Shown: in pieces, positions 1 through 9,134 of the stretch
Numbering within the stretch: the first letter of the stretch is position 1
Layout of the letters: each line of letters starts with the position of its first letter
Source: Planctomyces sp.
GTDB taxonomy: Bacteria > Planctomycetota > Planctomycetia > Planctomycetales > Planctomycetaceae
DNA length: 42,632 nucleotides
Direction: 5' to 3'
Assembly: GCA_005778225.1 (NCBI GenBank)
Contig: SXPC01000226.1
Location: 1 to 42,632, forward strand
Program-made: the position numbers and the translations under genes
Notes under the pieces: model-generated
Databases searched by the model: none
Seen by the model: the letters and a program-made list of their open reading frames with translations, nothing else
What the model was told of the DNA's origin: nothing

Positions 1-1187
1 AGCATGTTGAGCGAAAAGCCAAACAACTCCATGAACGCGAACGTCCCGATGAGCGAGACGGGAATCGCCATCAGCGGAATCACACTCGCCCGCCAGTTCT
101 GCAGGAAGATCAGAACGACGATAACGACGAGAACGATCGCTTCAAAGAGGGTATGGATGACCGAATTGATCGACTCCTCCACGAACACAGTCGGGTTGTA
201 AACGATTCGGTATTCAAGACCTTGGGGAAACTTTTCGGATTGTGTCCCGATTGACTCGATGACCCGTTCGGCTGTCGCGATCGCGTTGGCACCGGGCAAC
301 TGAAGGACGGCAATCCCGACGGCTGGCGTGGAGTCAAGATAGCTGTTGGTCGAATAATCCCGGGCTCCGAGTTCGATTCGCGCGACATCTTTAACGGTCA
401 CAATCCGCCCTGCTTCTCCGCGTTTGATGATGATGTCACCAAACTGTTCCACAGATTCCAAACGTCCCAGCGTCGTCACAGTAAATTGAAACGGACTCCC
501 TTTCGGAGCCGGTGGCTGACCAAGAACGCCGGAGGCAACCTGAATGTTCTGCTCCTGCATAGCGGCCATCAGTTCCTGCGTGGTCAATGAGAGGTGAGCC
601 AGCTTATCGGGATCGATCCAGACCCGCATGCTGTATTCACGCAGACCGAAGATGTTGATATCGCCAACCCCTTCGACGCGAGCCAGTTCGTCGCGAACCT
701 GAATCAGGGCATAGTTGCCGATGTAAAGAGAATCCAATGACGCATCGGGTGAGATGAGGTGGATGACCATCAACAAGTCAGGCGAGGTTTTCTTCGTCGT
801 GATCCCAAGTCGACGAACCGTCTCCGGGAGTCGAGGTTCAGCAACGGCGACACGGTTCTGAACCAGAACCTGAGCATTATCCAGGTCAGTGCCGATTTTG
901 AAGGTGATTGTCAGTTGCATCGTGCCGTCGTTGGTGCATTGAGACGACATGTAGAGCATGTCTTCAACGCCGTTGACTTCCTGCTCAATTGGAGTGGCAA
1001 CAGTCTGAGCGATGATCTCTGGCGGTGCTCCCGGGTAAGTCGCGCGGACCACAATCGTCGGCGGAACGACATCAGGGTACTGCGACGATGGCAGCACCAG
1101 ATAAGCGATCGAGCCAACGATCATCATCACGACTGAGAGAACGGTCGCGAAAATTGGTCGATCAATAAAGAAGTGTGCGATACCCAT
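1..1187 (-). CDS. RND efflux permease (HAE1/AcrB type), partial
   Basis: This is the N-terminal 395 residues of an inner-membrane proton-driven multidrug exporter; the rest lies beyond the left edge. The ATG at 1187-1185 begins MGIAHFFIDRPIFATVLSVV, the typical first transmembrane helix of the AcrB/MexB family. It is followed by the porter-domain hallmarks SQYPDVVPPTI, PGAPPEIIAQTVATPIEQ and LDNAQVLVQNRV. Near the visible end comes the second helix region (LFEAIVLVVIVVLIFLQNWR, then IPVSLIGTF). The reading frame is open to the edge. It lies 81 bp downstream of the membrane fusion protein gene on the same strand, so the two are probably co-transcribed. No outer-membrane channel gene is visible. 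The family assignment is secure; the transported substrate cannot be told. Confidence 0.95.
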   Translation of the reverse strand, partial: MGIAHFFIDRPIFATVLSVVMMIVGSIAYLVLPSSQYPDVVPPTIVVRATYPGAPPEIIAQTVATPIEQEVNGVEDMLYMSSQCTNDGTMQLTITFKIGTDLDNAQVLVQNRVAVAEPRLPETVRRLGITTKKTSPDLLMVIHLISPDASLDSLYIGNYALIQVRDELARVEGVGDINIFGLREYSMRVWIDPDKLAHLSLTTQELMAAMQEQNIQVASGVLGQPPAPKGSPFQFTVTTLGRLESVEQFGDIIIKRGEAGRIVTVKDVARIELGARDYSTNSYLDSTPAVGIAVLQLPGANAIATAERVIESIGTQSEKFPQGLEYRIVYNPTVFVEESINSVIHTLFEAIVLVVIVVLIFLQNWRASVIPLMAIPVSLIGTFAFMELFGFSLNM

Positions 1188-1268
1188 AAAGTCCCTTGCA
1201 CCCGCTGCGGCCGTCGACGTGAGTCACTCGATGTTGTTTCAGATTTCCGATCAATCCCGACAAATTTG

Positions 1269-2717
1269 TTAAATCGGATCGACGACAGCGGACTTGTTCG
1301 GCTGTCCCGTCGCTTCTGCTGGTTTGGTTTCGGGGGGCGCGATCAGCCATTTTTCGCGAGGCACATCTTCATATTCATCAGGCAAGTTCTGATTGTTCGT
1401 CGGCTTGATCAGCTCTTCAGTTTTCTTCTGATCAACTTTGACTTCTGCGCCAGGCCGAATTTTCTGCACGCCCTGAATCACGACGTTTTCGCTTCCTGTC
1501 AGTCCCTTTTCAATCACTCGCAAACCGTGACTGACCGGGCCCAGCGTGACGGGGACGCGGTCAACCTTCTTCTGATCATTGATGACGTAGACGAACTTGG
1601 AATCCTGATCGGTGTTGATCGCTTCGTCGGGAAGCAGAATCGTCTCACGCGGGTCGCTGCCGGGAAGTCGCAGCCGAACGAACATTCCGGGTGTCAAAAA
1701 GCCATCCGTATTCGGAAGGATTGCGCGTCCGAGGATGGTTGCTGTGCTGGAATCGAGCCGGTTGTCCACGAAGTCCATGTGACCAATATGGACGTATTCC
1801 GTCTCATCAGCGAGGGCGACATAAACCGGCTTGCGATAATCGCGAGAGCTCTTGCGAACCCCTTCCTGGCTGAGACGGGAGTACTTGAGAAAGTCGCTTT
1901 CGTCGGCATAGAAAACGCAGTAGATAGGATCAAGAGACACAAGCGTCGTCAGCATTGTCGACTCACTTGTCCCCCCTCCGATCAGGTTGCCAATCGTCAC
2001 GTTCCGCTGACTGATCCGACCTTTGACCGGTGCCGTGATATTTGTGTAAGACAGGTTCAGGCGTGCAATTGATAACGATGCTTCCGAGACCGCGATATCC
2101 GCATCCGCGGTGACTAGGGCGGCTTCTGAGGCTTCAATTTGTGCATCGGCTTGTTCGAGATTCGCGGTCGCTTCCAACAACCCTGCTGATCTGTTCTCAA
2201 ACTCTTCTGCCGTGATGACGTTTCGATCCTTCAGTGTCTGTGCACGATCAAGATCATTCTTCGCCAGATCGAACCGCGCCTTGGCCGCGTTACGCTGTGC
2301 CTTCGAAACAGAGAGATTCGACTCAGCCTGTTTTTTCTGAGCCTTGGCCTGAACAACGGAAGCAAGCGCCTGTTCGACCTCGGCTTGAAACGGCTTCGGA
2401 TCAATCACAAACAGGAGATCCCCCTCGTTGACGAATTCTCCTTCATCGAAGTTCATCGATTCCAGATACCCACTCACGCGGGCCCGGACCTCAACATAAT
2501 TCACCGCTTCCAGGCGACCTGTGTACTCATCCCAGATGACGATTTTCTTTTTGAGAGGCTGTGTTGCTACAACCGTTGGCACTGGCATCCCACCTGGAGG
2601 CCCCTGTGGTTGCCCCTGACAACCACTGACACAGATAAGCGCCGTCACTGCCATCATTACAAACACGATGCGGACGGCGGCAATTTGATGGACAGGTGTG
2701 AGACGGGCGTTCTTCAT
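1269..2717 (-). CDS. RND efflux membrane fusion protein (periplasmic adaptor, lipoprotein)
   Basis: This 482-residue adaptor joins the inner-membrane RND pump to an outer-membrane channel. A hydrophobic signal segment ends in a lipobox (VSGC, Cys33), so the protein should be lipid-anchored. Next come the half-motif of the lipoyl-like domain (VEVRARVSGYLESMNFDEGE), a long alpha-helical hairpin (about residues 110-205, Ala/Glu/Lys-rich coiled coil), the second lipoyl half (SYTNITAPVKGRISQRNVTI) and the beta-barrel and membrane-proximal domains (GFLTPGMFVRLRL). The C-terminal tail of about 50 residues is polar and Pro/Lys-rich. It is the first gene of the pump operon. Length and order match AcrA/MexA relatives. 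Confidence 0.93.
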   Translation of the reverse strand: MKNARLTPVHQIAAVRIVFVMMAVTALICVSGCQGQPQGPPGGMPVPTVVATQPLKKKIVIWDEYTGRLEAVNYVEVRARVSGYLESMNFDEGEFVNEGDLLFVIDPKPFQAEVEQALASVVQAKAQKKQAESNLSVSKAQRNAAKARFDLAKNDLDRAQTLKDRNVITAEEFENRSAGLLEATANLEQADAQIEASEAALVTADADIAVSEASLSIARLNLSYTNITAPVKGRISQRNVTIGNLIGGGTSESTMLTTLVSLDPIYCVFYADESDFLKYSRLSQEGVRKSSRDYRKPVYVALADETEYVHIGHMDFVDNRLDSSTATILGRAILPNTDGFLTPGMFVRLRLPGSDPRETILLPDEAINTDQDSKFVYVINDQKKVDRVPVTLGPVSHGLRVIEKGLTGSENVVIQGVQKIRPGAEVKVDQKKTEELIKPTNNQNLPDEYEDVPREKWLIAPPETKPAEATGQPNKSAVVDPI

Positions 2718-3128
2718 ACGTTCACAGTGGTCTATTGAAATCAGTGGTCTGTTGGGAATAGGTAGGAATCATCAAGATGTTCCCGCAACGTTCGTCGTAT
2801 CAAGTCTCTATCGTGACGATCAGACTCCCTGTCAGTCAACGACCTGGGCGAGGCGAATTTCAATTCCGCTGTGGAACTGGTCTCGCCAGTATTTTTCTAG
2901 GGAAGTCATGGGTGGCCTGAGGTCATTCTCACCGCTAGAATCCATTCCAACCAGTGAAAAATGGGAAATGTGGCCAGGGATCGCCACGAAAAAAGATGCT
3001 GCGATGCTGAAAGGTCGTGGCTCAGCCTTGCTGATCGGCTCGACAATTGATGTTCTCACTTTGATGAAATTCAAGACGCCATTCTGGATGTCACTCCGGA
3101 TGCAATTCTGAAAGTCTCTGCCGTGGTT
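2718..3128. other. Intergenic region between divergent efflux and amylosucrase genes
   Basis: About 410 bp separate the two divergent starts. Two opposing open frames cross it (2698-3111 on + and 2832-3323 on -), but neither has a recognisable domain or convincing ribosome-binding site, and the minus one runs through the amylosucrase N-terminus. I see no clear terminator or RNA structure. It presumably carries the two divergent promoters, though I could not identify convincing -35/-10 pairs. Confidence 0.4.
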
Positions 3129-5075
3129 ATGCTTACTGCCCAAATCATGGAGCATTCCGAGAAAACGTTGTCTCGCCTGCTCCCACGCCTGGAAAACCGC
3201 TTCAAAGGACACCTCGAGCCAGAAGTCTGGGAAGACTACAGCCGTCGCCTGAGTAAGAATTTTCCTCAGCTGTTTGGATGCCTCCATCACTTGTATGGCC
3301 ATTTGTATGACTTCTTCTTTCACGTCGAGTCGATCCTGATTTCCACGACCGAACTGTGGATCAGTCGCAATGACGAACTCAAGGCTCTTGATGCGTTACG
3401 CGAGATGCACCCCGACTGGTTCCAGTCCAACCGCATGGTCGGTGCCATGTGTTACGTCGATCTTTATGCCGACAACCTTACAGGCTTAAAGGAGCGAGTT
3501 GGATATTTGAAGGAACTGGGGATCACGTACCTGCACCTGATGCCTCTCTTCAAAGTCCCTGAAGGGGATAACGACGGCGGATATGCCGTCAGCGATTACC
3601 GCGAAGTCGACCCGCGCCTGGGAACGATGCAGGAACTCTCGGAACTGGCTCAACTGCTGCGTCACCACGGCATTTCGTTATGCATCGACTTCGTTTTCAA
3701 TCACACGTCGGAAGAACACGAATGGGCACAGCGAGCACTGGCCGGCGAGAAGGAGTTCCAGGACTACTACCTGATGTTCCCGGACCGTTCGCAGCCGGAT
3801 GCCTTCGATCGCGACATGCTGGACGTCTTCCCGGATGATCACATTGGCGCGTTCACGTACCGCAACCGCATCAAAAAATGGGTCTGGACGACGTTCCACA
3901 ATTACCAGTGGGATCTCAACTATCAAAACCCGGTTGTGTTCAACCGCATGGTTGAGGAGATGCTCTTTCTGGCCAATCAGGGCGTGGAAGTCATTCGCCT
4001 GGATGCCGTCGCCTTCCTGTGGAAGCGACTGGGGACCAACTGCCAGAACCTGCCCGAAGCTCACATCATCATACAGGCTTTCTCCGCGTTGGCTCGAATC
4101 GCAGCCCCTGCGATCGCGCTCAAGTCCGAAGCCATCGTCCATCCCGATGAAGTGATCAAGTACATTTCACGTGACGAATGTTCGCTGTCCTATAACCCAC
4201 AACTCATGGCGCTAATCTGGAACTCACTGGCGACTCGCGACATTCGCATCCTGCGCATGGCCATGGAGAAACGCTTTCGTATTCCCAATGACTGCGGCTG
4301 GGTCAATTACATTCGCTGCCATGACGACATTGGTTGGGTCATCACTGATGAGGACATCGCAGCGGCTGGATATGAACCGGCCTCCCATCGACGCTTTCTG
4401 TCTGATTTCTTCGTCGGCAAATTCGAAGGAAGCTTCTCCCGTGGACAGCCTTTCCAGGAAAACCCGAAGACGGGTGATGCACGGGTCTCAGGGATGACCG
4501 CCTCACTGGCTGGTCTTGAATATGCCCTCGAACGGGACGATCAATATGAGATCGACCTGGCCATTCGACGCATCCTGCTCATCCACGGCGTCATCATGAC
4601 CATCGGCGGCATTCCTCTCATCTACCTCGGCGATGAGATCGCGATGCTCAATGACTACGAATACAACACATTCCCGATCAAGACAGGAGATTCACGCTGG
4701 TTGCACCGCCCCAGATTCGACTGGGTACGCTCCCAAAGCCGCGACAACACCGAAACAGCAGCCGGTAAGGTGTATCAGGGAATGCTCCGCCTGACATCGC
4801 TCCGCAAACAGAATCTCGCCTTCGACCGAGCAGAGACCGAATTCATCGACACAGGCAACGATCATGTCTTCGGTTACTTCCGTAACCACAACGAACACAG
4901 CGTCCTGATCCTCGCGAACTTCTCCGAACACCCGCAGAAGATCCTGGGGCAGTCCCTCCGACGACTCGGCCTCAGACGCAGCGTCGTCGACATGATGGCC
5001 GGCCAGGTGATCACCGCCTCAGCAGAGATCACGCTGGAACCGTATCAGTTCGTTGTTCTCGCACGACCAAGGTAG
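3129..5075 (+). CDS. Amylosucrase (GH13 subfamily 4)
   Basis: This enzyme transfers glucose from sucrose onto an alpha-1,4-glucan, releasing fructose. The 648-residue product matches the Neisseria polysaccharea enzyme, as I recall it, along its whole length, including the helical N-terminal domain (WEDYSRRLSKNFPQL) and the start YVDLYADNLTGLKERVGYLK of the barrel. The catalytic residues are all present: nucleophile Asp292 in RLDAVAF, acid/base Glu334 in KSEAIVHPDE and Asp399 in RCHDDIGW. The family-specific sucrose-site elements NDGGYAV and DSRWLHRPR are also there, which favours true amylosucrase over a generic alpha-amylase. There is no signal peptide, so it should be cytoplasmic. The start is ATG 3129 (GTG 3123 and ATG 3147 are alternatives); no clear Shine-Dalgarno is seen. 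Its stop lies one base from the stop of the convergent DUF1501 gene. Confidence 0.93.
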   Translation: MLTAQIMEHSEKTLSRLLPRLENRFKGHLEPEVWEDYSRRLSKNFPQLFGCLHHLYGHLYDFFFHVESILISTTELWISRNDELKALDALREMHPDWFQSNRMVGAMCYVDLYADNLTGLKERVGYLKELGITYLHLMPLFKVPEGDNDGGYAVSDYREVDPRLGTMQELSELAQLLRHHGISLCIDFVFNHTSEEHEWAQRALAGEKEFQDYYLMFPDRSQPDAFDRDMLDVFPDDHIGAFTYRNRIKKWVWTTFHNYQWDLNYQNPVVFNRMVEEMLFLANQGVEVIRLDAVAFLWKRLGTNCQNLPEAHIIIQAFSALARIAAPAIALKSEAIVHPDEVIKYISRDECSLSYNPQLMALIWNSLATRDIRILRMAMEKRFRIPNDCGWVNYIRCHDDIGWVITDEDIAAAGYEPASHRRFLSDFFVGKFEGSFSRGQPFQENPKTGDARVSGMTASLAGLEYALERDDQYEIDLAIRRILLIHGVIMTIGGIPLIYLGDEIAMLNDYEYNTFPIKTGDSRWLHRPRFDWVRSQSRDNTETAAGKVYQGMLRLTSLRKQNLAFDRAETEFIDTGNDHVFGYFRNHNEHSVLILANFSEHPQKILGQSLRRLGLRRSVVDMMAGQVITASAEITLEPYQFVVLARPR

Positions 5076-5076
5076 G

Positions 5077-6492
5077 TCACGCCAGAATATCGGTGACCAC
5101 ATTTCCAAACACATCAGTCAATCGGAAGTCGCGCCCAGCATAACGGTAGGTCAACCGCTTATGATCCAGGCCCAGCAGGTGCAGGATCGTTGCGTGGAGG
5201 TCATGTACGTGGACAGGATTTTCTGCCGCGGCGAATCCGAGTTCGTCAGTCGTCCCGTATTTGTATCCGCCTTTGACACCGCCACCAGCCATCCAGACGG
5301 AGAAGCCGTGGTGGTTGTGGTCGCGTCCGAGGACGACGTTTTCTTTGCTCGGCAGCTCCACCGTTGGAGTACGGCCAAACTCGCCGCCGCAGATGACAAG
5401 TGTTTCGTCGAGCATGCCACGCTGTTTGAGGTCGATCAAGAGAGCTGCGACAGCCTGATCCGATTCCTTCGCCAGTCGGCCGTGTTCTTCTTCCAGCTTG
5501 TTGTGTGAATCCCAGGGCTGACCATTGCCATGATAAAGTTGTACATAGCGGACGCCACGTTCGATCAGGCGTCGAGTCATCATGACATACTTGGCATACT
5601 TCGAAGTCTTGGTCCCGTAAAGCTCGTGCATAGCTTCCGGCTCATTGCTGATGTCAAAAGCGTCGCTGGCTTCCGTCTGCATCCGGAAGGCGAGTTCATA
5701 CGATTGAATCGCTGACTCGAGTTGAGGATCTTTATTACGCAGCGACAGGTGCTGAGAATTGAGTTGTTGCAGCAGATCGAGCTGGTGACGCTGCGCCTGA
5801 GTGTTCAGACGCGCGTTCGTCAGATCATCCAGAATCTTCTTGGGATCATCTTTGGCGGGGTTGATGTAGGTCCCTTGATAAACGCCCGGCAGGAATGAAC
5901 TCGTCCAGTTCTGGGTACGCTTGATCGGGTAACCATTCGGGCACATCGCGATAAAACCCGGCAGGTTCTGATTTTCACTCCCCAGTCCATAGTTGACCCA
6001 CGATCCCATTGATGGACGCACCGTGACTGATGCCCCGCAATTCATCAGCATCAGCGAAGGCTCATGGTTGGGGACTTCCGCTTTCATCGAGTTAATGATG
6101 CAGATGTCATCAATGCACTCGGCGATCTTCGGAAATAGTTCGCTGACCATGATGCCACTTTTGCCACGCGGCTTGAACTCCCATGGCGATTTCATCACGG
6201 TCCCTGTCGGGCGCTCTGTCTTCAAAGAGATCGGACCTGTCTGGCCGTGGTACTTTTCCAGAGCAGGCTTGTAGTCAAACGAATCGACGTGCGAGCAGCC
6301 GCCGTTCTGGAAGATGTGAATGACGGCCTTGGCGCGGCCTTTGAAATGCGGCTCTTTCGTTGCCGTTGGATTCGAGGAAGTATCCGCCATCAGGCGTCCT
6401 TCGCTTTGCATCAGCGCTGCCAGCCCCAGCGTTCCCATACCAACACCGGCGCGGGCCAGCATATCACGTCGGCTCATTTGATTATCAAACAT
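5077..6492 (-). CDS. DUF1501 family secreted protein
   Basis: This is a 471-residue planctomycete-type DUF1501 protein, related to the alkaline phosphatase/sulfatase fold. The N-terminus has an SRRDML motif followed by a hydrophobic, Gly/Ala-rich stretch, which resembles a Tat signal. Family landmarks include HIFQNGGCSHVDSFDYKP, CGGEFGRTP, GRDHNHHGFSVWMAGGGVKGG (His/Asp-rich, likely metal ligands) and HDLHATILHLLGLDH. The start ATG 6492 has GGAG six bases upstream and is preferred over TTG 6498. It lies 76 bp downstream of the PSCyt/DUF1549/DUF1553 gene on the same strand. The two families almost always occur together in planctomycetes; the biochemical function of the pair is not established. 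Confidence 0.92.
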   Translation of the reverse strand: MFDNQMSRRDMLARAGVGMGTLGLAALMQSEGRLMADTSSNPTATKEPHFKGRAKAVIHIFQNGGCSHVDSFDYKPALEKYHGQTGPISLKTERPTGTVMKSPWEFKPRGKSGIMVSELFPKIAECIDDICIINSMKAEVPNHEPSLMLMNCGASVTVRPSMGSWVNYGLGSENQNLPGFIAMCPNGYPIKRTQNWTSSFLPGVYQGTYINPAKDDPKKILDDLTNARLNTQAQRHQLDLLQQLNSQHLSLRNKDPQLESAIQSYELAFRMQTEASDAFDISNEPEAMHELYGTKTSKYAKYVMMTRRLIERGVRYVQLYHGNGQPWDSHNKLEEEHGRLAKESDQAVAALLIDLKQRGMLDETLVICGGEFGRTPTVELPSKENVVLGRDHNHHGFSVWMAGGGVKGGYKYGTTDELGFAAAENPVHVHDLHATILHLLGLDHKRLTYRYAGRDFRLTDVFGNVVTDILA

Positions 6493-6568
6493 CGTCAATC
6501 TCCAAGAGATGCGGGAGGATGGTCCCGATCGTTTCCACTCTAGACAAAATCAGATCAGACGAAACGAA

Positions 6569-8863
6569 TCACTCGACATAGAGAAATTCATTACTGCACA
6601 ACAAGACCTGCACAAGATTTCCGAAGGCGACCTCGACAGGAAGTTGGTCCGACTGCATGCTGCGAGCCATGTATTCCAGCATCAGGCCCGATTCCTTCTT
6701 CGTCGGTTCGCGCTGCAGGATTGTTCGATAAAGCATCGGAACACCCTTCTCGCGATTCCCCGCTTCTTTCATCACCCGTTCCGTGACGGTTTTGACTTGC
6801 CCATTCACAAACGGTGAATTCATCAGAAACAGCGCCTGTTGTGGCACGGTTGTCTGCGATCGCACGTCGGTACTGGCATCGGGATTTGTGAAGTCAAAGT
6901 TTCTGAGCAGCTCCGGCACATCCTGACGATCGAGGTAAACGTATAGAGTGCGTCGTGTCACTTCTTCATTGAGTTTGTACGACGGGCCATAGACCTCGTC
7001 ATCCATCGTCCCGCAGACCGCCATGATGGAATCACGAGTCGCTTCCCAGTCGAGACGTCGAGCATTTTGACGCCAGACCAGTCGATTCTCGGGATCTTCC
7101 AGGGCCTGCTTGCTGTCAGGCTGTGGAAGAGACGTTTGCTGATACGCATGACTGGACAGAATGACTTTGTGCATCTTCTTGACCGACCAGCCACCATCCA
7201 TGAATTTCTGGGCCAGGAAGTTCAGCAACTCCGGGTTCGTCGGAGCATCGCCGCGATAACCAAAGTCACTTGGCGTACCAACGATTCCGTATCCGAAATG
7301 GTGCTGCCACAGACGGTTCACCATGACGCGAGCCGTCAGAGGATTGTCTCGATTGGCGATCGCCTCAGCGAGTTCCTTACGACCGCTCCCCTCTTTGAAC
7401 GGCTCGTTGTTGCGCAGAGGTCCCAGAACTTCTGGCAGACGACGAGGAACATTCGGGCCGCGTTGCCCTGCACTACCCCGCAGGAAAACATAAGGATTGT
7501 ACGGCTTGTCTCTATCTTTCAGGATCATGGCACGTGTTGGAGCGGCTGGTTCTTTCTTTTCCAACTCCTTGATCTGTTTTTTGATCTCGTCACGTTCTTT
7601 GCGAAGATTCGCTTTGTCTTCTTCTTTCTCCGCTTTACGGACTTGGTCGTCGAGCTCTTTTTCTCGGCCCTTTAAGACTTTGACCTGCTCATAGAATTCC
7701 TTCCACGGTCCGAGTCGATCATCGTGTTCGACGATCGGAAGCTCTGCTTCTTCCGGCTGGAACGAACTGCTGAAGACACCATAAAGTGCGTAATAATCTT
7801 TCGCAGACAGAGGATCATATTTGTGGTCATGACAACGGGCGCACTGCAGAGTTAAACCAAGAAATCCACGACTGACGACATCGATCTTGTCGTCCATCAT
7901 CTCTTCATTCGTGTTCTTACGACCCAGCGTCAGAAACCCCATCGCCGCCATATCGCGAGGATCTTTCAGTTCGATCTGATCCGCTGCGATTTGTTCTTTG
8001 ATGAACTGGTTATACGGCTTATCGTCATTGAAACTTCGGATCACGTAATCGCGGTAGGCGTACGCATACGGGAAGCTGTTATCCTGGTCGAAGTTGTAGC
8101 CCATCGTGTCAGCATAACGGGCGATATCGAGCCAGTAACGGCCCCATCGCTCACCGTATTGTGGACGGGAGAGTAGATCATCAATGACTTTCTCCCAGGC
8201 CTGTTGAGACGGGTCTCGCTTGAATGCCTGGACTTCTTCATACGTCGGCGGCAACCCGATCAAATCATAATAAACGCGACGCAGGCGAGTCCGTGGATCC
8301 GCTTTAGCAGACATCGACATCTTCTTCTCAGCCAGCTTGTTGCTGATGAAATAATCGACTTCGTTCTGAAGCAGTTTCGGGTTGGATGGTTTCGGAAGAG
8401 CAGGCATTGTGACGGGTTGAAAGGCCCAGTGTGTTTCTCGGGCGTAGGCAATTCCCTCGGTGCTCGTCAGATCAACGGGAATGATCTTTCCGTTCTGCGT
8501 TTTTGGCCATTGTGCTCCTGCTTTGACCCACTTTTCCAGGTCAGCGATTTGCTCATTGGACAGCTTGCCGGCTGGCGGCATTTTCGGAGCATCGTCTTCG
8601 AATCGGACTGCTTTGAGTAGCAAACTGGCATTCAGATTGGCTTCATCGATTCCGGTCCCCCAGTCGCCACCTTTTACCAGGGCTTCGCGCGTGTCCAGAC
8701 GCAAGGCTGACTCTTGTTTCTCCGACCCGTGACATCCCAGACACTGGCCAGAAAGCAGCGGGCGGATCTTATTCTCAAAGAATTTTTCATCCACTTCGCC
8801 TGCCATTGCGTTCAGACTGGCAGACATCAACAAAATCGTAGCTGCAACGAGATGTCGCATCAT
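6569..8863 (-). CDS. PSCyt1-DUF1549-DUF1553 planctomycete cytochrome protein
   Basis: This is a 764-residue exported protein. The signal peptide (MMRHLVAATILLMSASLNAM) is followed by a PSCyt1 domain with a haem c site, CLGCH, at residues 41-45. DUF1549 follows (YYDLIGLPPTYEEV, YGERWGRYWLDIARYADT) and holds a second CxxCH in LQCARCHDHKYDPLS. A charged Lys/Glu coiled coil (about residues 390-440) comes next, then DUF1553 (NPLTARVMVNRLWQHHFGYG, NARRLDWEATRDS, NDQ-type end region). ATG 8863 (or the adjacent ATG 8860) is chosen because a longer reading of 38 extra residues would bury the signal peptide. It forms an operon with the DUF1501 gene. The family is expected to be periplasmic and haem-binding; its substrate is unknown. 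Confidence 0.93.
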   Translation of the reverse strand: MMRHLVAATILLMSASLNAMAGEVDEKFFENKIRPLLSGQCLGCHGSEKQESALRLDTREALVKGGDWGTGIDEANLNASLLLKAVRFEDDAPKMPPAGKLSNEQIADLEKWVKAGAQWPKTQNGKIIPVDLTSTEGIAYARETHWAFQPVTMPALPKPSNPKLLQNEVDYFISNKLAEKKMSMSAKADPRTRLRRVYYDLIGLPPTYEEVQAFKRDPSQQAWEKVIDDLLSRPQYGERWGRYWLDIARYADTMGYNFDQDNSFPYAYAYRDYVIRSFNDDKPYNQFIKEQIAADQIELKDPRDMAAMGFLTLGRKNTNEEMMDDKIDVVSRGFLGLTLQCARCHDHKYDPLSAKDYYALYGVFSSSFQPEEAELPIVEHDDRLGPWKEFYEQVKVLKGREKELDDQVRKAEKEEDKANLRKERDEIKKQIKELEKKEPAAPTRAMILKDRDKPYNPYVFLRGSAGQRGPNVPRRLPEVLGPLRNNEPFKEGSGRKELAEAIANRDNPLTARVMVNRLWQHHFGYGIVGTPSDFGYRGDAPTNPELLNFLAQKFMDGGWSVKKMHKVILSSHAYQQTSLPQPDSKQALEDPENRLVWRQNARRLDWEATRDSIMAVCGTMDDEVYGPSYKLNEEVTRRTLYVYLDRQDVPELLRNFDFTNPDASTDVRSQTTVPQQALFLMNSPFVNGQVKTVTERVMKEAGNREKGVPMLYRTILQREPTKKESGLMLEYMARSMQSDQLPVEVAFGNLVQVLLCSNEFLYVE

Positions 8864-8912
8864 GGAGGGTACCTTCGAGGCAGGTCGGCAGGCGGGAAAG
8901 ACGAGGGAGGAT

Positions 8913-8946
8913 GTTACTCTATTGCGGTAACAACATAAGCTTATGT
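8913..8946. promoter_or_regulatory. Candidate operator: nested palindromes upstream of the PSCyt gene
   Basis: Two perfect inverted repeats sit next to each other 50-85 bp upstream of the PSCyt start. One is GTTAC-N9-GTAAC (8913-8931); the other is the 14-bp palindrome ACATAAGCTTATGT (8933-8946). The spacing suits binding of a dimeric regulator in the PSCyt promoter, or in the divergent promoter of the gene at 9135. A short hairpin with a TTCG loop lies at 9010-9023 on the other side. No regulator can be assigned. Confidence 0.35.
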
Positions 8947-9134
8947 GATATTCGTCACAATTTCCAGAACGTGTCAAAGAATCTCAATTTGTTTAGGGGA
9001 AAAATATAAGGATGTTCGCATCCAGAGTGAACATTCCGTAAAGTGTCTGGCGTGTTCCGATTGGACAGCTTTTACTTAGAGTTTCCCAACTTTCTGACAA
9101 AGACTAGTTTTTCTGACTAATAAAGGTATCACCG

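Noticed and set aside
1173-2072. 299-codon plus-strand frame opposite the membrane fusion gene
   Set aside because: Antisense of a well-conserved adaptor protein, no motif of its own.
2832-3323. 163-codon minus-strand open frame upstream of and across the amylosucrase start
   Set aside because: It covers the conserved amylosucrase N-terminus in antisense, has no recognisable motif and no ribosome-binding site.
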